Shown here in pieces: positions 54,853 to 63,797 of a stretch of 64,000 nt of DNA. The position numbers and the translations under genes were made by a program. Below the pieces are notes generated by a model. The model saw only the letters and a program-made list of their open reading frames with translations. It was not told the origin of the DNA and did no database searches. How positions within the stretch are numbered: position 1 is the first letter of the stretch; the number at the start of each line of letters is the position of its first letter. Origin of the DNA: Tautonia marina (GTDB lineage Bacteria > Planctomycetota > Planctomycetia > Isosphaerales > Isosphaeraceae); assembly GCF_009177065.1 (NCBI RefSeq), contig NZ_WEZF01000022.1, positions 1 through 64,000 of the forward strand, written 5' to 3'.

Positions 54853-56997
54853 ATGCCCCGTGGTTCGAGATTTCCCGGCTTCCGGAATTCCGTCATGAGA
54901 TCGACCCCCGATCGCAGGCCCTCTCCCGATCGTTGGGAGAGTGAACCGGGCAGTGGGCGATTTCTTTGGCTCACCTGGGGCCTGATGCTCGCCGTGGCAC
55001 TCGGGTTTGTGGGGCGGTTTGGTCCCCGCGTCCCGCTCTGGGACGACTACGACGTGATTCCGGTCCTCACCCAGCACCGACCGATGAGCCTGGAATGGCT
55101 CTGGTCGCTTCACAGCGAGCACCGCCTCGTCTTGCCCCGGCTGGTCCTCCTGGCTGCCTTCCACCTGACCGACGCCGACTTCCGGGCAGGAATGGTCGTG
55201 AATGTCGCGCTCCTGGCAGCACTGGCGGCCCTGGCCCCCCTGGCGATCGGGATGGCAAGGGGAGGATGGCGCTATTCCGACGCCCTGTATCCGCTTCTGT
55301 TCCTCAATCTCGGGCATCATATCAACTTGATTTGGAACATGTCGGTGTCGTACATCCTGCCCGTGGTCCTGAGCGGTTTCACGGCCCTTCTGATCGCAAT
55401 GAAACCCGGATTCCCAGGCCTCGGGCGGGGGGTTCTGATCGGTCTGACACTCCTCTTGCTTCCCCTCTGCAATGCGGCGGGGGTCGCGCTGGCTCCGTTG
55501 CCAGCCCTCTGGTTGCTCGGTGCGGCCGGCATCCATGCCCGATCAGTCCGTGAGGACGCCTGGTCCAGGGCGTTGCCGCTCGCCCTGTTGGCATCGGTGT
55601 CGCTCGTCGTGTCGATGCTTTACTTCGTCGACTACGAACGATCCACGCACCATCCACGACCGCCCGGCCTCTGGGCCATTGGGCGCACAATCTTGCAATT
55701 CCTGGGGACCGGACTGGGAGCGGGGGGAATGGAACTGGGCCTGGTGGGCGGTGGAATCGTTGCTGCGCTGGTCGCGGCGGCATTCCTCGTGCTCGCCCGT
55801 TCCGCGCTGGTCGTCCCGGCCGATCGGTCGAGAGCCTGGGGACTGCTGGCTTGCTGGGGGGCCATGGCGATGCTGATGTTCGGTACGGCCTGGGGACGTG
55901 CCGGCATGGGAGAACGGGCCGGAGCCCAGGAGCGTTACGTGACGCTCGCCACGACGGCCCTCCTGATCAGCGTCGTCGGCTTCGAGCGGTTCGGACCGGG
56001 CTCAACCCGCCGGCTGGTCCCAATGAGCGTGTTCTGCCTGCTCTGTGTCCTGCTCTGGCCGAACACACGATCGGCGATCGAATTCGGCCGATCGACGAAG
56101 CAACAGGCTGAGACCTTTTTCGCAGACCTTCACTCCGGCGTCCCTCGATTCCTGCTCGTTCGACGGCATACTCCCTTCGTTTACCCCTCGCACGACGAAT
56201 TGACCCGACACCTCGCCATGCTCCAGCAGGCAGGAATCGAGCCCTTCGACCGTATCGCCCCCGATCCTCCGTTTCGGGAAGTGGTGCTTGATCTGGAGCC
56301 CAGCCGGCTGCAACTCGCTCGCTGGAACGGGCAGACGATTGAATCACTCGGCGCCGATCCCCAAGTCGTCTTTGAGGTGCCCGACGCCGTTTCACCGATC
56401 GCGGGGATCCGGCTTCGATACAGCCACTCGAATTCGGAAGGGGAGCCCGCACGGTTTAAACTCGCCTGGCGAAGACCCGGTCAGCACCAATTCCCCGCCG
56501 ATCAGGAATATGCCGTCTGGGCCTTGCCGACCGGGACCGGTCGATCGACCACCATCTGGATCGGTGAGGCGGTCGATGCAATCCGCCTCCAACCCGATAA
56601 TCGACCTTGCCACTTCAGGATCGAGCAACTGAGCTTGCTCGTGCCGAGCGCGAGTGCTTCCGATCACCGCGTTCTCGAATCGGCCCCACAGGCCGATTTC
56701 AAACGATCGGCTTCGCTCCCCCTCGCATCAGGCTCGGCGCTGTCGCCATCGACGGCCCGACCAGGCGGCTCCCACCAGGGTCAAGGCCCACATGGCCAGC
56801 GTGGCGGGCTCGGGAGTGGCGAGCGGTCCGTTCTGATGGCACGAGCAGCCATTGCCGTGCTCGGCGACTTGATGACGGCTGGCCAGGAGCCCATCATCCC
56901 ACCGTCGCTGAAAGTCGCGATCCTCAAGCAGGGCGACCGCTTCGTTGCTGAACTCCAGCTCGTCGCTGGTCAGCAGGTTCCAGTTGATGCGCCCTGA
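54853..56997 (+). CDS. Polytopic membrane protein, possible GT-C glycosyltransferase
   Basis: This 714-residue protein has about ten to twelve hydrophobic helices in residues 35-420 and a soluble C-terminal part. An early 'PLWDDYDVIPVL' loop resembles the acidic motif of GT-C enzymes that use lipid-linked sugars. No named family is recognised. The last 90 codons (56728-56997) lie antisense over the PEP-CTERM zincin gene; their translation is low-complexity and shadow-like, so the real protein may end functionally near residue 625. No stop occurs in this frame before 56997. Confidence 0.78.
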   Translation: MPRGSRFPGFRNSVMRSTPDRRPSPDRWESEPGSGRFLWLTWGLMLAVALGFVGRFGPRVPLWDDYDVIPVLTQHRPMSLEWLWSLHSEHRLVLPRLVLLAAFHLTDADFRAGMVVNVALLAALAALAPLAIGMARGGWRYSDALYPLLFLNLGHHINLIWNMSVSYILPVVLSGFTALLIAMKPGFPGLGRGVLIGLTLLLLPLCNAAGVALAPLPALWLLGAAGIHARSVREDAWSRALPLALLASVSLVVSMLYFVDYERSTHHPRPPGLWAIGRTILQFLGTGLGAGGMELGLVGGGIVAALVAAAFLVLARSALVVPADRSRAWGLLACWGAMAMLMFGTAWGRAGMGERAGAQERYVTLATTALLISVVGFERFGPGSTRRLVPMSVFCLLCVLLWPNTRSAIEFGRSTKQQAETFFADLHSGVPRFLLVRRHTPFVYPSHDELTRHLAMLQQAGIEPFDRIAPDPPFREVVLDLEPSRLQLARWNGQTIESLGADPQVVFEVPDAVSPIAGIRLRYSHSNSEGEPARFKLAWRRPGQHQFPADQEYAVWALPTGTGRSTTIWIGEAVDAIRLQPDNRPCHFRIEQLSLLVPSASASDHRVLESAPQADFKRSASLPLASGSALSPSTARPGGSHQGQGPHGQRGGLGSGERSVLMARAAIAVLGDLMTAGQEPIIPPSLKVAILKQGDRFVAELQLVAGQQVPVDAP
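56678..56698. terminator. Hairpin at the zincin gene end
   Basis: AATCGGCC (56678-56685) pairs perfectly with GGCCGATT (56691-56698) over a 5-base loop, about 30 bases beyond the zincin stop on the minus strand. It lies inside the coding frame of the opposite membrane protein gene. No strong T tract follows. Confidence 0.45.
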
Positions 56998-58212
56998 GTC
57001 GAGGAATGTGCCCGACTCATCATGATATTCCACCCCGAAGGCGTGCATCAGCTCGTGCGAAATGTTGTTCGCGACGGCGGTTTCCAGGTCGTTCATCGTC
57101 GTGATGGAATCGGAGACAAAGTTGTCGATGAACGTGAAGCCATCTCCCCCGATGTCGGCAATTCCGATCGCCTGCGGATTTTCCGCGGCCAGTGCTCCCG
57201 AGACGACACTCAACGTATGAGCCGCCGAGCCGGGATCGAGCGTCAAATCCACGTCCAGGCCGCTCTTGCGAAAGCTGTCCTCAACCTTCGAGAGAACCTC
57301 GGTCTTGAACTCGTAGCGTTCCGAGTCATTCGGCGATCGTCCGAGGAGGTTCGAAACCGCTGGGCTCTTGTACCAGGCCTCAGGCGTTCCCTCGGCCAGG
57401 GTACGAGCCGCCGGAAACGGACCATCGGTAAAATTGAGAAAGGCATCGGCCGGACCGGATCGAACGGGCGACGTGAACGGAGCGGCCGACGCAGAAACTG
57501 GAGCCGGAGCGGGTGCTGGAGCCGGCGTCGGCTCCGGGGCCGGAGCCGTTGCAGGCGTCGGCCTCGGAGCGGGCGTCGGCTCAGGAGCGGGAGCGGGCTT
57601 CGACTCGGGTTGAACCGGAGTGGCAATCGAGGCGACCGAATCGAGCCGGTACCCCGAGGTGGGGCGTGTCGATCGCGTTGGCCTCGACGCGTGAGTGAGT
57701 TCTCCCGAGAACAAGGACCCGAGCACCAACGGCTGATACGGAACCACCGAAGCCGACGACTCGGGCAGGGAAACCGAAGCGGTCGCCCGGGGCGAGGCAC
57801 GCTCGGGTTCCGATGGTGTCACCACAGACGCGATGGTCGAGGACGTTTGAGTCGGAGACGGCGTCGGATTGGAGGTTGTGGTAGGTGTCGTGGTCGTCTG
57901 AGTCGTCGTTGCCGTGGCGACCGGGCCGAAGAATCCGATCGTCACCGGGGCATCGGGCCACCCGCCAAGTCGAAACGGCGTCAAGAGGAGCGGTTCGTCT
58001 TGCTCCAGCCGTTCCGAATGTCGGGCGAGTAAGCCCGGATACGATTCCTCGGTCACCTCGCCCCGTCGTTCCTGGCGATCCTGGAGCGACTCGCCAACAC
58101 GCTCCATCGTTCCCCACGGACCGACTTCCTGGCGCGGCTGTGCCGAGGCGGTGCTCACCGCCACGATGGCGGAAAGGATCGGGACGATGAGCAATAACCT
58201 TCGGACCATCAT
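56728..58212 (-). CDS. PEP-CTERM-sorted zincin metalloprotease
   Basis: From ATG 58212 (GGAGG 6 bases upstream) the product is 494 residues. It has a signal peptide, a Thr-rich stretch, a Pro/Ala 'PAPEPTPAP'-type linker at about 210-260, and a zinc protease core with 'NISHELMHAFGVEYHDE' (HExxH, then G and a His as possible third ligand). The C-terminal 'PEPATLAMWALTLVGAAWSG' plus Arg-rich tail is a PEP-CTERM sorting signal for exosortase processing. Substrate unknown. Upstream codons to 58419 are open but lack family features. The 3' end overlaps antisense with the gene on the plus strand. Confidence 0.87.
   Translation of the reverse strand: MMVRRLLLIVPILSAIVAVSTASAQPRQEVGPWGTMERVGESLQDRQERRGEVTEESYPGLLARHSERLEQDEPLLLTPFRLGGWPDAPVTIGFFGPVATATTTQTTTTPTTTSNPTPSPTQTSSTIASVVTPSEPERASPRATASVSLPESSASVVPYQPLVLGSLFSGELTHASRPTRSTRPTSGYRLDSVASIATPVQPESKPAPAPEPTPAPRPTPATAPAPEPTPAPAPAPAPVSASAAPFTSPVRSGPADAFLNFTDGPFPAARTLAEGTPEAWYKSPAVSNLLGRSPNDSERYEFKTEVLSKVEDSFRKSGLDVDLTLDPGSAAHTLSVVSGALAAENPQAIGIADIGGDGFTFIDNFVSDSITTMNDLETAVANNISHELMHAFGVEYHDESGTFLDSGRINWNLLTSDELEFSNEAVALLEDRDFQRRWDDGLLASRHQVAEHGNGCSCHQNGPLATPEPATLAMWALTLVGAAWSGRRWRQRRA
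57500..57602 (-). repeat. Imperfect GGAGC/GGCGTCGG repeats coding the Pro/Ala linker
   Basis: Short GC-rich units (GGAGC, GGCGTCGG) repeat imperfectly and encode the alternating Pro-Ala-Glu linker of the zincin. Such tracts expand and contract easily, so linker length probably varies between strains. Confidence 0.7.
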
Positions 58213-58637
58213 CGTCGACCTCCGTGTCTTCCGATGACCGACCGCACTTCCTGGCATGTCGGTTTGCCGGAGAGCCGACCTCTCCGGGAATTGCGTTGAA
58301 CACTTGTCGAGGGGGATTCGAGAGGTGTTCGCTGAAGGGAATCGACTTTGGAGCATTTCTGATGCCATCACCTGCTCGGCCCCCGAAAATCGCTGGATCG
58401 TCTCGCTAAAGTCGTGCAATAACTCATTTCAGGGTTTCGAGTAACGCCAATCGTTCGCGGAACGCGCTGAAACGTGTCTTGCTCCGGTCTTATCTCTTGA
58501 TCGTCATCCAGTCCTACCAATTTTGACAATCGATCGGTAAAAACGGGATGAGAGGATTCTGGCAACCCGGCGTTAGGGTTGCGCGCAAGAGGGGCGATCG
58601 GCACCTTTGCCCGATGCCCCGGATCGAAGGAGAGTCG
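58213..58637. other. 425-base divergent intergenic region
   Basis: No gene is recognised between the zincin and the small plus-strand gene at 58638. A perfect TTGACA at 58523-58528 points to the plus-strand gene, but no good -10 hexamer lies 16-18 bases downstream. A nested inverted repeat (GTTTC 58434-58438 with GAAAC 58469-58473, enclosing CGTTC/GAACG at 58452-58456 and 58460-58464) could be an operator or hairpin. Confidence 0.4.
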
Positions 58638-58910
58638 ATGTTCGTTACCGTCATCACGGTTCATCGTGGTCAGTCGCAGGCGCAGCAATTCGAAGCGCCG
58701 ACGATCAAGGATTGTCTGGTTGCCTGGGCCGGTCGGCTGATCGTCGAGGGCATGACCGATGAGTCCCAAACCCGTTTGCGAGGAAAGATGGCCGACTTCG
58801 ACTTGCCTCCCGTCGACGGCTTTCGGCACCTCTGGCGATTCCAGAGCGATTTGGGGCTGGGTGGCGATCCGGACGCCAAGGTTTATGTCATCGAGACCCT
58901 CCGGATGTGA
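58638..58910 (+). CDS. Small hypothetical protein
   Basis: From ATG 58638, which follows AAGGAGAG, the product is 90 residues with no signal peptide or membrane segment. It reads as an alpha/beta protein ('MFVTVITVHRGQSQAQQFEA', 'KVYVIETLRM' at the end). I do not recognise a family. The good ribosome-binding site and coding-like composition support it being real. An ATG at 58548 would add a basic N-terminus without a ribosome-binding site. Confidence 0.6.
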   Translation: MFVTVITVHRGQSQAQQFEAPTIKDCLVAWAGRLIVEGMTDESQTRLRGKMADFDLPPVDGFRHLWRFQSDLGLGGDPDAKVYVIETLRM

Positions 58911-59036
58911 GCCTCGCTCCCCAGCCAGGCTCTTGACAAGGGCTTCTCGGGAAGACTCTCCTGAGTTCCGGATCGACGAATCGGTCGATCCGGACACCCA
59001 CCCCTCCCACTGTGCGCACTCCTCAGAGGCTCTGGC

Positions 59037-60395
59037 ATGACCCTTGCGCTTCGACTCCTCGCCTGCTTCTCGATCGTGATCCTGCTCGGCCTGCCGACGG
59101 CATCGACCTCGACCGCCCTCGCTGCCGATGACGATGCGCCGGCCGTTCTGGCCGATCCTCCCGTCCGCTGGTGGAAAGGGAATCTGCACACGCACTCCCT
59201 CTGGAGCGACGGCAACGACTTTCCCGAGATGATCGTCGATTGGTACGTCCGCAACGGCTACAACTTCCTCGCCCTCTCGGATCACAACACCCTCAGCCAG
59301 GGGGCCCGCTGGATGGACCGCGCCGAGGTCGATCGTCGATCCGGCAATCGTGGGTTCGATCGCTATGTCGAGCGCTTCGGCCGCAGTTGGGTCGAGACCC
59401 GCACGGTCGACGGGGTCGAGCAGGTTCGGCTCAAGCCCTTGACCGAATTCCGCGCCCTGTCCGAGCAAGCCGGCCGCTTCGTCTTGATCCAGGGGGAGGA
59501 AATCACCGATCGCTTCGAGCGGAAACCAATCCACATGAACGCCAGCAACCTGCTGGAATACATCCCCCCGCAGGGAGGGGACTCGGTCGTTGAGGTCATG
59601 GACAACAACCTCAAGGCCGCCGAGGAGCAGGCCAGACGACTCGGCATCCGCATCCTCACCCACCTGAACCACCCGAACTTCGGCTACGCCATCACCGCCG
59701 AGGAACTGGCAAAAGCAGTCCGTGAGCGTTTCGTCGAGGTCTACAACGGCCACCCCGGTGTCCACCATGGAGGAGACGACACCCACGCCTCGGTCGAACG
59801 CCTCTGGGACATCGCCAACACTCTTCGCATTGCCGTACTCAAGGCTCCTCCGCTGGCGGGCCTGGCCACCGACGACTCGCACAACTACTTCGGTGTCGAA
59901 GGCTCCTCCCCCGGCCGGGGCTGGGTCATGGTCCGCGCCCGGCACCTGACCCCTGAATCGATCATCGACGCCATCGAGTCGGGCGACTTCTACGCCTCCA
60001 GCGGTGTGACGCTCGACGACGTTCAGTACGACGCAGAGTCCGGCGTCCTTGAGGTGAAGATCGCTCCCGAGCCGAACGCCTCCTACACGATTGAATTCAT
60101 CGGCACGCGAGACGACATCGACCCGACCGCCGAGCCGGTCCTCGACAACAACGGCAACCCGCTCGACGTGACCGGCCGCTACTCCAACGAACTCGGCGCC
60201 GTCCTGGCCACGGTCGAGGGGACCGACGCCCGCTACGAGCTGAAGGGGGACGAGCTTTACGTCCGGGCCGTCATCACCTCGAGCCTCCCGCCCGAGAACC
60301 CTTCGTTCGAAGGCCAGCACGCCCAGGCCTGGACCCAGCCGGTCGGCTGGGAGAAGTGGATCAATCAGGCCCAGCCCGCTGCGTCCGACGACTGA
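59037..60395 (+). CDS. Exported PHP-domain phosphoesterase-like protein
   Basis: This 452-residue protein has a signal peptide (to about residue 30) and a PHP domain. The metal motifs are 'NLHTHSLWSDG', 'FLALSDHNTLSQG', 'EEITDRF', 'ILTHLNHPNFGY', 'YNGHPGVHHGGDD' and 'LATDDSHNYFG', so all usual His/Asp ligands are present. The C-terminal 100 residues form a beta-rich domain. PHP proteins hydrolyse phosphoesters; the exported planctomycete form has no known substrate. It ends 30 bases from the convergent acylase gene, with a weak GAGCCG/CGGCTC stem between them. Confidence 0.87.
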   Translation: MTLALRLLACFSIVILLGLPTASTSTALAADDDAPAVLADPPVRWWKGNLHTHSLWSDGNDFPEMIVDWYVRNGYNFLALSDHNTLSQGARWMDRAEVDRRSGNRGFDRYVERFGRSWVETRTVDGVEQVRLKPLTEFRALSEQAGRFVLIQGEEITDRFERKPIHMNASNLLEYIPPQGGDSVVEVMDNNLKAAEEQARRLGIRILTHLNHPNFGYAITAEELAKAVRERFVEVYNGHPGVHHGGDDTHASVERLWDIANTLRIAVLKAPPLAGLATDDSHNYFGVEGSSPGRGWVMVRARHLTPESIIDAIESGDFYASSGVTLDDVQYDAESGVLEVKIAPEPNASYTIEFIGTRDDIDPTAEPVLDNNGNPLDVTGRYSNELGAVLATVEGTDARYELKGDELYVRAVITSSLPPENPSFEGQHAQAWTQPVGWEKWINQAQPAASDD

Positions 60396-60424
60396 TCGAG
60401 CCGGGCCCATCGAGTGAGGTCGGC

Positions 60425-62854
60425 TCACCATCCGGCCTCCTCGATCGGCCATCGCAACACAGCCCGATCCACCGCAAGACGCTCAACGGCCTCCCGAGAC
60501 AGGGGGGCCGGGTGAAGTTGTCCCTCGGTCCAGAGCGCTCGGGTGACCTTCGAAGAATTCTCCGCATTCCCGAGGGGCAGCAACGACTCCGACGCATCCG
60601 GATCATCCAGACGAACGAACTGAACGTACGCCCGCTGCACGTCCGACCGAATCGTCCCTCCATCGGGACAGAGCAGGGGGGGGATCGTCTCGTCCTGGTC
60701 GGGAGCGATGGGCGGAAGCGGATCGAGCCCTCGGTGACTCGGAATCGGCCTCGCCATCAATGCACTCCGCAACCCCTCCGTCCAGGCCGTCGGATCGTCA
60801 CCATAGCGCGCCGTTGCCGATTCCCAGGCGGTGACCAGCGCGTTCTCAACGAACGCCCGCTCCTCCGCTCGCAGAGGAGCCTCCGGATCGGCCTCGATCC
60901 GCGCGATCGCCTCGCGAAGCCATCGCGACAGACCCGACTCGCCCCCGCCGTACTCGCCGGCGAGTGGAGTCGCCATGATCCGGAAGAAGGTTGATAGCTC
61001 CAGCGCCACCGGCGTCCCAGGGTCGTCCCACACCGACCGCGCCCCTCGATCGAGCCAAGGCTCTAGCAGGTCGAGCGCCCGAACGGCCTCGGGAGCCAGG
61101 TCTTCACCGACTCGATCCCGCAAGTGAAGCCCCAGCCTCACCAGCGATCGTCGGGCCGGATTGACCGGATCGTCGGCAATCGCCCGCACCTGCTCGGGGG
61201 TGAACGGCCCGTCCCGCGACACAAGTTCCCGAAGCCGCCACGATCGGATCGTATCACCGAGCGATCCGGTCGAAATGCCGAGCGAAATCGGATACACGCT
61301 GTCGATCGGTCGGTGATTCGCGCTGAAGACGACGGCTGCGGCCGGGGCGATCACATGCGGGGCCAGGTCATGCGGCACGAAGCCCCGCCACTCGGTTCGA
61401 GCCGTCGAGCCGTCCAGGGCCCATGAGCCTCCCCGTTCTGCCTCGGGCGATCGCACAGGAAAGGCGCCGATCGTCCGGAAGCCGAGGGTGCCGTCTCGAT
61501 CCCCGAACACGATGTTCGCCGAAGGAAAGCGCCAGTTCTTCAGAGAGTCATCAAACGCCGACGCGTCGTCCGCCCGAATCATGGCGAAGGCCGCCTGAAT
61601 CGTCTCGCGATCCGGGTCGCAAAGCGGGACTCGGCGCAGGGCAACCTCACCCTCGTCCGGGTTCGCAAACGCGAACGCCGTCACGACCGGGCCGAGGTGC
61701 GTCTCGCGGACGGTCATTGAGACCGAGTCCCCCCCCTTGACAGCGATCGTCTCCTCGCGGACCTCCATCGACCGCCAATGGCCATCGACCTCGTAGGCAT
61801 CGGGATGGTTGGGATCGGTCTTGAGGCGGAACAGATCCGCCTGATCGGCCCCCAGCGCGGTCAAGCCCCAGGCCACCCGATCGCTGAAGCCGATCAGAAA
61901 GGCCGGGCTACCGGGAACGCCAATCCCCCTCGCGTTGAACGTTGCGCCAGCAATGTGACATTCATAGAACAGTGGAGGATTCGCCACCACCGTCTGCGGC
62001 ATGCTGACGAGGACCGTCGATCCGGTCGTCGATCGATCTCCCCCGACGGCCCAGACATGGCTGAAGCTTGGCCCCTCCGGCACACCGGGCAGAGTCTTGG
62101 CGTCCTCATCCGTCAGTTCATACCCTTGATCTCGAAGAAACGTGCGGACCCGATCGAGCCAGGCCGAATCAATCTCCTCGGCTTGAATCACCGCGGCCGA
62201 GTCGTCGGGAGCAATCAAAGCCGGATCGAACCGCCCTCGATCGCGGTTGCGGTTCCGCCAGGCAATCAGGTCTCGCGTGCCGTCGGTGGCGAAGAACTGT
62301 CCGAGATGCCACCAGGCGAGCAGGCAGTCGGCGGGGGTCCAGGCATCGGGCCTCGTCCCGTAGCGTTCAAAGAGCGGATCGAGTTCGAGCCGGTTGGCCT
62401 GCTCCGACCAGGCCGCGTTGACCCCGGCACAATAGGCCTCCAGCAAGCCCCTCGTGTCCTCATCAAGTGCCGCCACGACCCGATCCGCCGCTCGTGTCCA
62501 GCCGAACGTCCGGTTCTTGCGGTCAAGGTCGAGCGTTGATTCGCGTCGGCCGTCAAGTGGCTGATCGCCGATCGTCTCCGCCAGACGGCCCTGCATGATC
62601 CGACGGGTCAGGTGCATCTGAAAGGCTCGATCGGTGGCCGTCGCCGCACCAAGCCCGAACATCGCCCCTTCGTCTGTCTCGGCGAAGACATGAGGCACGC
62701 CCCACGGATCGCGGAGCACCTCCACCTGCTTCCCGACCGCCACCGACCCGCTCGGCCCCCCGAGGCCGACGATCAGGACGACCAGGCCCTCGATCCCCCG
62801 CATCCCCCATCGGCTCGAACACTGCCGCGCGTCGTGTTGCGTGCGCCTTGCCAT
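60425..62854 (-). CDS. Penicillin acylase family N-terminal-nucleophile hydrolase
   Basis: The 809-residue precursor has a hydrophobic N-terminus (about 20-40), the alpha-subunit opening 'VEVLRDPWGVPHVFAETDEG', and the processing site where Ser265 becomes the nucleophile ('PSFSHVWAVGGDRSTTGS'). The usual SNxW reads SHVW here. Oxyanion Asn is likely in 'VVANPPLFYE'. The family hydrolyses amide bonds of penicillins, acyl-homoserine lactones or related acyl amides; the true substrate is unknown. It should autocleave into two chains after export. The methyltransferase gene lies 94 bases upstream on the same strand. Confidence 0.88.
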   Translation of the reverse strand: MARRTQHDARQCSSRWGMRGIEGLVVLIVGLGGPSGSVAVGKQVEVLRDPWGVPHVFAETDEGAMFGLGAATATDRAFQMHLTRRIMQGRLAETIGDQPLDGRRESTLDLDRKNRTFGWTRAADRVVAALDEDTRGLLEAYCAGVNAAWSEQANRLELDPLFERYGTRPDAWTPADCLLAWWHLGQFFATDGTRDLIAWRNRNRDRGRFDPALIAPDDSAAVIQAEEIDSAWLDRVRTFLRDQGYELTDEDAKTLPGVPEGPSFSHVWAVGGDRSTTGSTVLVSMPQTVVANPPLFYECHIAGATFNARGIGVPGSPAFLIGFSDRVAWGLTALGADQADLFRLKTDPNHPDAYEVDGHWRSMEVREETIAVKGGDSVSMTVRETHLGPVVTAFAFANPDEGEVALRRVPLCDPDRETIQAAFAMIRADDASAFDDSLKNWRFPSANIVFGDRDGTLGFRTIGAFPVRSPEAERGGSWALDGSTARTEWRGFVPHDLAPHVIAPAAAVVFSANHRPIDSVYPISLGISTGSLGDTIRSWRLRELVSRDGPFTPEQVRAIADDPVNPARRSLVRLGLHLRDRVGEDLAPEAVRALDLLEPWLDRGARSVWDDPGTPVALELSTFFRIMATPLAGEYGGGESGLSRWLREAIARIEADPEAPLRAEERAFVENALVTAWESATARYGDDPTAWTEGLRSALMARPIPSHRGLDPLPPIAPDQDETIPPLLCPDGGTIRSDVQRAYVQFVRLDDPDASESLLPLGNAENSSKVTRALWTEGQLHPAPLSREAVERLAVDRAVLRWPIEEAGW

Positions 62855-62948
62855 GAGTGCGGCCCTTCAACACGGCAAAACCGATCGCGAGCGCAGGCCC
62901 GCAACCAAGCGTTGCCTTGCCCCTGGCTTCGGAAGTTCCAAGAAGACG

Positions 62949-63797
62949 TCAGACGCGCGCGGCCAGCTCCTGGTCGCTTCGCTTGCGGGCGAGGACGAAG
63001 ACCGTGTGCCGATCGTTCCAGGGAGAGCCAAGCCAGGCAATCAGCTTCAAGAGCGGGAAGGTCAGGACCGTCATCGGCAGGATGGCCGAGCGGAAGACCT
63101 TGTGCTGGATCCGGGTCACGATGGTCGTTCCCAGAGTGCCGAACCGCAAGTGATCGACCGGCTCTAGGCCGCAATCCTCCATCAGACGTTCCAGTTGCTC
63201 CAGGGTGTAGCCATTGCGCACGTGCCAGCCATCCTCGGTACGAGTGACGCGCAGGTGGTCGGCATTGGCCTGGTAGTCGCGGTCGGGAGTCGTGATGTAG
63301 ACCAGCCCGTCCTCGTTGAGCAGGGTTCGAATCTGCCGCATGGCGGCGCGATCGTCCCGAATATGCTCAATCACATCGAACAGCAAGACCTGATCGAACG
63401 ATCCCTGCGCGTCCGGGTCGTTGGCCAGGTCGTCGAGCCGCTGCACGCGGAACTCCATCGACGCCCCCGCCTCACCCAGGAACGAGGCCATCTCCTCGCA
63501 CGACTGGCGTTCCCAATCGTGAATCGTGATCCCCAGGCAGGTCGCCCCGCGTTTCACGGCTTCGTGGGCAAAGTAGGCATTGCCACACCCACAATCGAGC
63601 GTTCGTACCGGGGCCTCCGGGGTGCCTCGCTGAAGCATCGAGACCACCGCCGCCTTGTCCCGACTCACCCAGTTGATGCCGGGCCAGAGCCAGTATTTCA
63701 ACGTCAGCCGCAACCGGGTCGCCAGGCTCATGGTGCTGCGGCTCGATTCAGAGGACGAGCCCAGAGCGTGGTGAGATGCGGTATCGATGCCGGTCAT
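62949..63797 (-). CDS. Class I SAM-dependent methyltransferase
   Basis: From ATG 63797, with AAGGAG 8 bases upstream, the product is 282 residues. It has motif I 'LDCGCGNAYFAHEAVKRGA', a post-I acidic region, 'FDQVLLFDVIEHIRDD' (motif IV) and 'LLNEDGLVYITTP', as in UbiE/Coq5-type methyltransferases. A C-terminal hydrophobic patch ('AILPMTVLTFPLLKLIAWLG') may touch the membrane. The substrate is not evident. An earlier start at 63845 is less likely for lack of a ribosome-binding site. It is the last gene before the window end. Confidence 0.85.
   Translation of the reverse strand: MTGIDTASHHALGSSSESSRSTMSLATRLRLTLKYWLWPGINWVSRDKAAVVSMLQRGTPEAPVRTLDCGCGNAYFAHEAVKRGATCLGITIHDWERQSCEEMASFLGEAGASMEFRVQRLDDLANDPDAQGSFDQVLLFDVIEHIRDDRAAMRQIRTLLNEDGLVYITTPDRDYQANADHLRVTRTEDGWHVRNGYTLEQLERLMEDCGLEPVDHLRFGTLGTTIVTRIQHKVFRSAILPMTVLTFPLLKLIAWLGSPWNDRHTVFVLARKRSDQELAARV

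Noticed and set aside
57500-57602. Short tandem GC-rich units considered as a CRISPR or VNTR
   Set aside because: Units are too short and imperfect, without spacers, and encode the zincin's Pro/Ala linker in frame.
58523-58551. TTGACA at 58523-58528 as a sigma-70 promoter
   Set aside because: No acceptable -10 hexamer at 16-18 bases; only mentioned as part of the intergenic region.
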